Below are positions 62,847-64,000 of a stretch of 64,000 nucleotides of DNA, one piece after another. Source of the stretch: Thiohalobacter thiocyanaticus. Its GTDB lineage: Bacteria; Pseudomonadota; Gammaproteobacteria; Thiohalobacterales; Thiohalobacteraceae. The DNA lies in NCBI RefSeq assembly GCF_003932505.1, contig NZ_QZMU01000001.1, forward strand, positions 2,799,001 through 2,863,000, read 5' to 3'. A model generated the notes under the pieces. That model was not told the origin of the DNA. It made no database searches and saw only the letters and a program-made list of their open reading frames with translations. The translations under genes were made by a program, and so were the position numbers. Numbering within the stretch: position 1 is the stretch's first letter; every line of letters begins with the position of its first letter.

Positions 62847-63749
62847 TCAGGCGGCCTTGCGGCGACGGCTCGACAGGGTCAGACCCAGGATGCCGGCACC
62901 CAGCAGGGCCAGGATGCCCGGCTCGGGGATGCGGAAACTGCCGTCTTCCTGGAAGCAGAAGTTGGTCGGCGTGTTGCCGCAGTTGAAGGCTCCGATATCG
63001 AACTGGAATGCATCACCGCCGACACGCGAGTCGAAGTTGGAGTCCGACATGGCGATCAGGTTGCCGTCGGTGGTCAGGTCGTCGCCACCGGCGTCCAGGA
63101 ACACACCGGGCAGGGCCCAGTCCAGCTCGAAGGTGGCATCGTCGGAACCGTCACCGGTCAGGAAGCTGAACACCCCGCCGTCGCCGGCCTTGATCAGGAA
63201 GGTGGCGATGTGGTCGCCGTCGGTGATGCCGGTGCCATCGGAAACGGAAGCCTGGCCGGTGCCGTCGGAGATGTCATCGATGTAGAACTTCAGCTCGCCC
63301 GTGGTGCCACCCATACCGGCGGCCAGGTGGGTGAAATTCGCGTCGCTGGCATCGACATCGGTATAGGTGCCGCTGACCTCGAAGGTGAAGGTCATTTCCC
63401 AGCCATTCAGGCCGCCCAGGGAGGTGGCATTGTTGAACAGCACCGGGCTGATGTTGGTGCTGCTGTTGTCCTGAAAGCCGGTGATGCTGCCATTGGCGAA
63501 GACGTCAAAGGTCTCGCCGATGGTGGGTATGCCATCGGCATTGCTGTCGTTGGTGACGGAGAGACCTTCAGCCAGGAACGTCAACTGGCTGATGCCGGAA
63601 ACAACGGTATTGCCTGCCGGCAGGCCACCGTCTGCAGCATCCAGACCGGTCACGTCCAGGGTCCAGTTATCGAGCAGGAATGCGGCATTGGCGGCGCCGC
63701 TGACGGCAAGGATGCTTGCCCCAAGGCTTGCTAAGATTTGCTTCTTCAT
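62847..63749 (-). CDS. PEP-CTERM sorting-domain surface protein
   Basis: 300 residues: a Sec signal (1-22, SGAANA), a Ser/Thr/Gly/Asn/Asp-rich beta-sandwich-like body, two Cys near 258-268, and a C-terminal PEP-CTERM signal: RIPEPGILALLGAGILGLTL then RRRKAA. Exosortase would cleave after the PEP motif and surface-anchor or release it. The body somewhat resembles flocculation-associated PEP-CTERM proteins (PepA type), a tentative similarity. Preceded by a sigma54 promoter (63814-63830) and followed by an intrinsic terminator. Confidence 0.88.
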   Translation of the reverse strand: MKKQILASLGASILAVSGAANAAFLLDNWTLDVTGLDAADGGLPAGNTVVSGISQLTFLAEGLSVTNDSNADGIPTIGETFDVFANGSITGFQDNSSTNISPVLFNNATSLGGLNGWEMTFTFEVSGTYTDVDASDANFTHLAAGMGGTTGELKFYIDDISDGTGQASVSDGTGITDGDHIATFLIKAGDGGVFSFLTGDGSDDATFELDWALPGVFLDAGGDDLTTDGNLIAMSDSNFDSRVGGDAFQFDIGAFNCGNTPTNFCFQEDGSFRIPEPGILALLGAGILGLTLSSRRRKAA

Positions 63750-63813
63750 TATGTCGCTCCAGTTGTACCTGTTTTCGAAGGCTGATAGCGCGTATCAGGG
63801 TTGCCTTCTCCAA

Positions 63814-63830
63814 TGCAGGCCGCATGCCAA
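63814..63830 (-). promoter_or_regulatory. Sigma54 (-24/-12) promoter of the PEP-CTERM gene
   Basis: On the minus strand the sequence is TTGGCATGCGGCCTGCA. It has GG and GC exactly 10 bases apart as required, and compares with the consensus YTGGCACG-N4-TTGCW with two mismatches. It lies about 65 bases upstream of the start codon, which fits transcription starting near 63803. Confidence 0.8.
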
Positions 63831-63852
63831 CTTTATTTTTTTTTTAATCATT

Positions 63853-63869
63853 GAGATACAAATTATCTC
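63853..63869. promoter_or_regulatory. Candidate activator dyad upstream of the sigma54 promoter
   Basis: GAGATACAAATTATCTC is a 6-bp inverted repeat with a 5-base spacer, 23 bases upstream of the -24 element on the minus strand, next to a T-rich run (63832-63845) that could bend or bind IHF. It is a possible enhancer site for PrsR or another factor; this assignment is inference. Confidence 0.35.
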
Positions 63870-64000
63870 TGGGGGAAGCGGCTGTGGCTGTAAAAAAACT
63901 GGACATGACGACCTGTGTGCTGCCGGTGTCAGCCGCTGTCCTGCGCGACACAAGGGTTGCTGATTGATAACTAGCTGAAAATAATACAGATATATTTGTA
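63870..64000. other. Upstream regulatory region, no gene seen
   Basis: No convincing coding frame. It contains AGCGGCTG and CAGCCGCT in inverted orientation and GTGTC/GACAC pairs that could be activator sites of the PEP-CTERM gene. The end of the window is AT-rich. Confidence 0.4.

Overview
The window is 64 kb of GC-rich bacterial chromosome. Gene order and content point to a gammaproteobacterium: dnaX-ybaB-recR, an mltD/yafS/rnhA/dnaQ block, orn, rsgA, a divergent ppsA/ppsR pair, a DUF1249 protein and iscR. The PEP-CTERM/PrsK-PrsR genes and the intergenic repeat families suggest a free-living aquatic or sediment lineage, perhaps Chromatiales-like. That placement is inference. I saw no tRNA, rRNA, CRISPR array, phage or insertion sequence with a transposase.

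Layout. 1-6.9 kb: housekeeping genes (dnaX 3' end, ybaB, recR, a HIT protein, rsgA, pterin dehydratase, a monoheme cytochrome c, an M48 peptidase, orn). 7.2-13.8 kb: central carbon and iron-sulfur control (ppsA with its regulator ppsR, pgm, a DUF1249 protein, a stand-alone iscR). 13.8-21 kb: a methyltransferase, a monooxygenase/Fe-alcohol dehydrogenase pair, an HDOD-GAF protein and a membrane GGDEF-EAL protein. 21-25.6 kb: a symporter operon (DUF4212 + SSS symporter + cNMP/CBS/DUF294 protein + DnaQ-type exonuclease). 25.7-32.3 kb: a triple-BON protein, a heme-c/porin fusion resembling Cyc2, a PEGA/SHOCT-like protein, a secreted dienelactone hydrolase, hemerythrin and glycogen phosphorylase. 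32.4-35.8 kb: an elaborate palindromic element, HIT and thiamine-binding-fold proteins, then a zone of broken reading frames that includes a C19 homopolymer. 35.8-41.1 kb: a Tat-exported aldo/keto reductase and an isoquinoline-oxidoreductase-type molybdenum hydroxylase with its XdhC and MocA maturation factors. 41.2-47.9 kb: trkH (frameshifted), a PhyH dioxygenase, mltD (signal peptide out of frame), yafS, rnhA, dnaQ. 48.0-63.8 kb: an exopolysaccharide/PEP-CTERM locus.

The last region reads as one system. A UDP-HexNAc dehydrogenase and a nucleotide-sugar epimerase supply acidic sugars, and a TIGR03013-type polyprenyl-phosphate sugar transferase starts the glycan. The PrsK kinase and the sigma54 activator PrsR form a two-component pair, and two large TPR proteins follow. 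At the far end is a PEP-CTERM surface protein preceded by a good -24/-12 sigma54 promoter, the expected kind of PrsR target. The exosortase itself is not in the window.

Intergenic DNA carries at least four families of inverted repeats, often nested concentrically one inside another. A separate 267-bp element at 32.4 kb can fold as a three-way junction. Several genes (grx-like, mltF, trkH, mltD) carry frameshifts, so the possibility of local sequence error must be kept in mind.
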